A stretch of DNA of 49,399 bases from Nanobdellota archaeon (GTDB lineage: Archaea; Nanobdellota; Nanobdellia; Woesearchaeales; GCA-2686295), in NCBI GenBank assembly GCA_018819065.1, contig JAHJQL010000053.1, positions 1 through 49,399 of the forward strand. The letters run 5' to 3'. Both the position numbers and the translations under genes were made by a program. The notes below the pieces were generated by a model that was not told where the DNA came from, searched no databases, and was given only the letters and a program-made list of their open reading frames with translations. Positions 49,210 to 49,399 of this stretch are shown here, in pieces. Every line of letters begins with the position of its first letter. Positions within the stretch are counted from its first letter, which is position 1.

Positions 49210-49399
49210 ATCTTAACAATTAATTTGTTGAGTTGAGTATTTAAAATCTTTGTTTTTAACCAGTATCTCCGAATGTAGCTGTTTGCTACATGTAAAAATC
49301 TTTGATTTTTGAAAATATTTCTATTTTTGAATCTGTTTGTCTAACTTTTGTTTCGAACAACAGCTTTTTAGGCGTTGTTTCACCCCCTGTTTATTTCAC
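49210..49399. other. Right margin without a recognised gene
   Basis: 190 bp with no supported gene. It contains the promoter of the small membrane protein, a 7-bp hairpin ATGTAGC-TGTTT-GCTACAT (49273-49291) and a second AT-rich one AAAAATC-TTT-GATTTTT (49293-49309). A minus-strand frame ending in a TAG at about 49290 lacks a credible start in the window. Confidence 0.4.

Overview
The window is an AT-rich archaeal chromosome segment with a purely archaeal/eukaryote-like gene set: EndA, FEN1, PAN, RFC small subunit, pelota, Hef, aIF1, Rpp29, and r-proteins such as L14e, L19e, L32e, L34e and S4e. A primase that fuses PriS and the PriL Fe-S domain in one chain, very compact spacing, an S10/spc ribosomal cluster without adk, cmk and cbf5, and small Lys-rich extensions point to a DPANN archaeon (Woesearchaeales/Pacearchaeales-like). 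The lineage is inferred, not proven. Promoters are classical archaeal: TATA boxes about 26-30 nt upstream of starts, often leaderless, with good Shine-Dalgarno sites inside operons. I found no rRNA, tRNA, CRISPR array, insertion sequence or prophage.

Layout. 1-5468 (+): tRNA splicing endonuclease, a winged-helix protein with a nuclease-like C-terminus, FEN1, an EamA transporter, and a remarkable Trm5 tRNA m1G37 methyltransferase with a complete AP-endonuclease-like TIM barrel inserted in its catalytic domain. 5469-6168: a small HTH/acidic-protein pair and a GC-rich structured RNA candidate. 6169-9012 (-): YggS-like protein (PLP lysine lost), M24 prolidase-like peptidase and PAN. 9114-12057: PadR-like zinc regulator and convergent AlaRS. 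12162-15733: tandem paralogous membrane-anchored proteins, RsmC-like methyltransferase, CARF-like stand-alone protein, PRC-barrel protein, RFC small subunit. 15766-22651 (-): a five-gene cell-envelope operon (anchored beta-rich protein, polytopic protein with coiled coil, three paralogous lipoproteins), the best candidate here for an undescribed multi-gene system. 22737-24592 (+): pelota overlapping a methyltransferase of the ArmA/Rmt/FmrO 16S rRNA m7G1405 family. 24725-29424 (+): TrmB-like regulator, PheS, PheT and a LOG/SLOG-fold protein.

29431-44416 (-): the S10/spc superoperon from uL3 to eL14 with aIF1, Rpp29, SecY and a YidC-like (DUF106) insertase, coupling ribosome synthesis to the membrane insertion machinery. 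Start and stop codons mostly touch or overlap. Two intergenic spots (before uL29 and before eL14) carry hairpins that may control translation. 44552-48444 (-): fused primase, a decayed Lrp-type RAM-domain gene (+), and Hef. The right end has a duplicated 77-residue protein, a small membrane protein and a non-coding margin.

Common themes are translation (tRNA splicing, m1G37, AlaRS, PheRS, ribosome, ribosome rescue, rRNA methylation), replication/repair (FEN1, RFC, primase, Hef) and protein quality/export (PAN, SecY, YidC-like).
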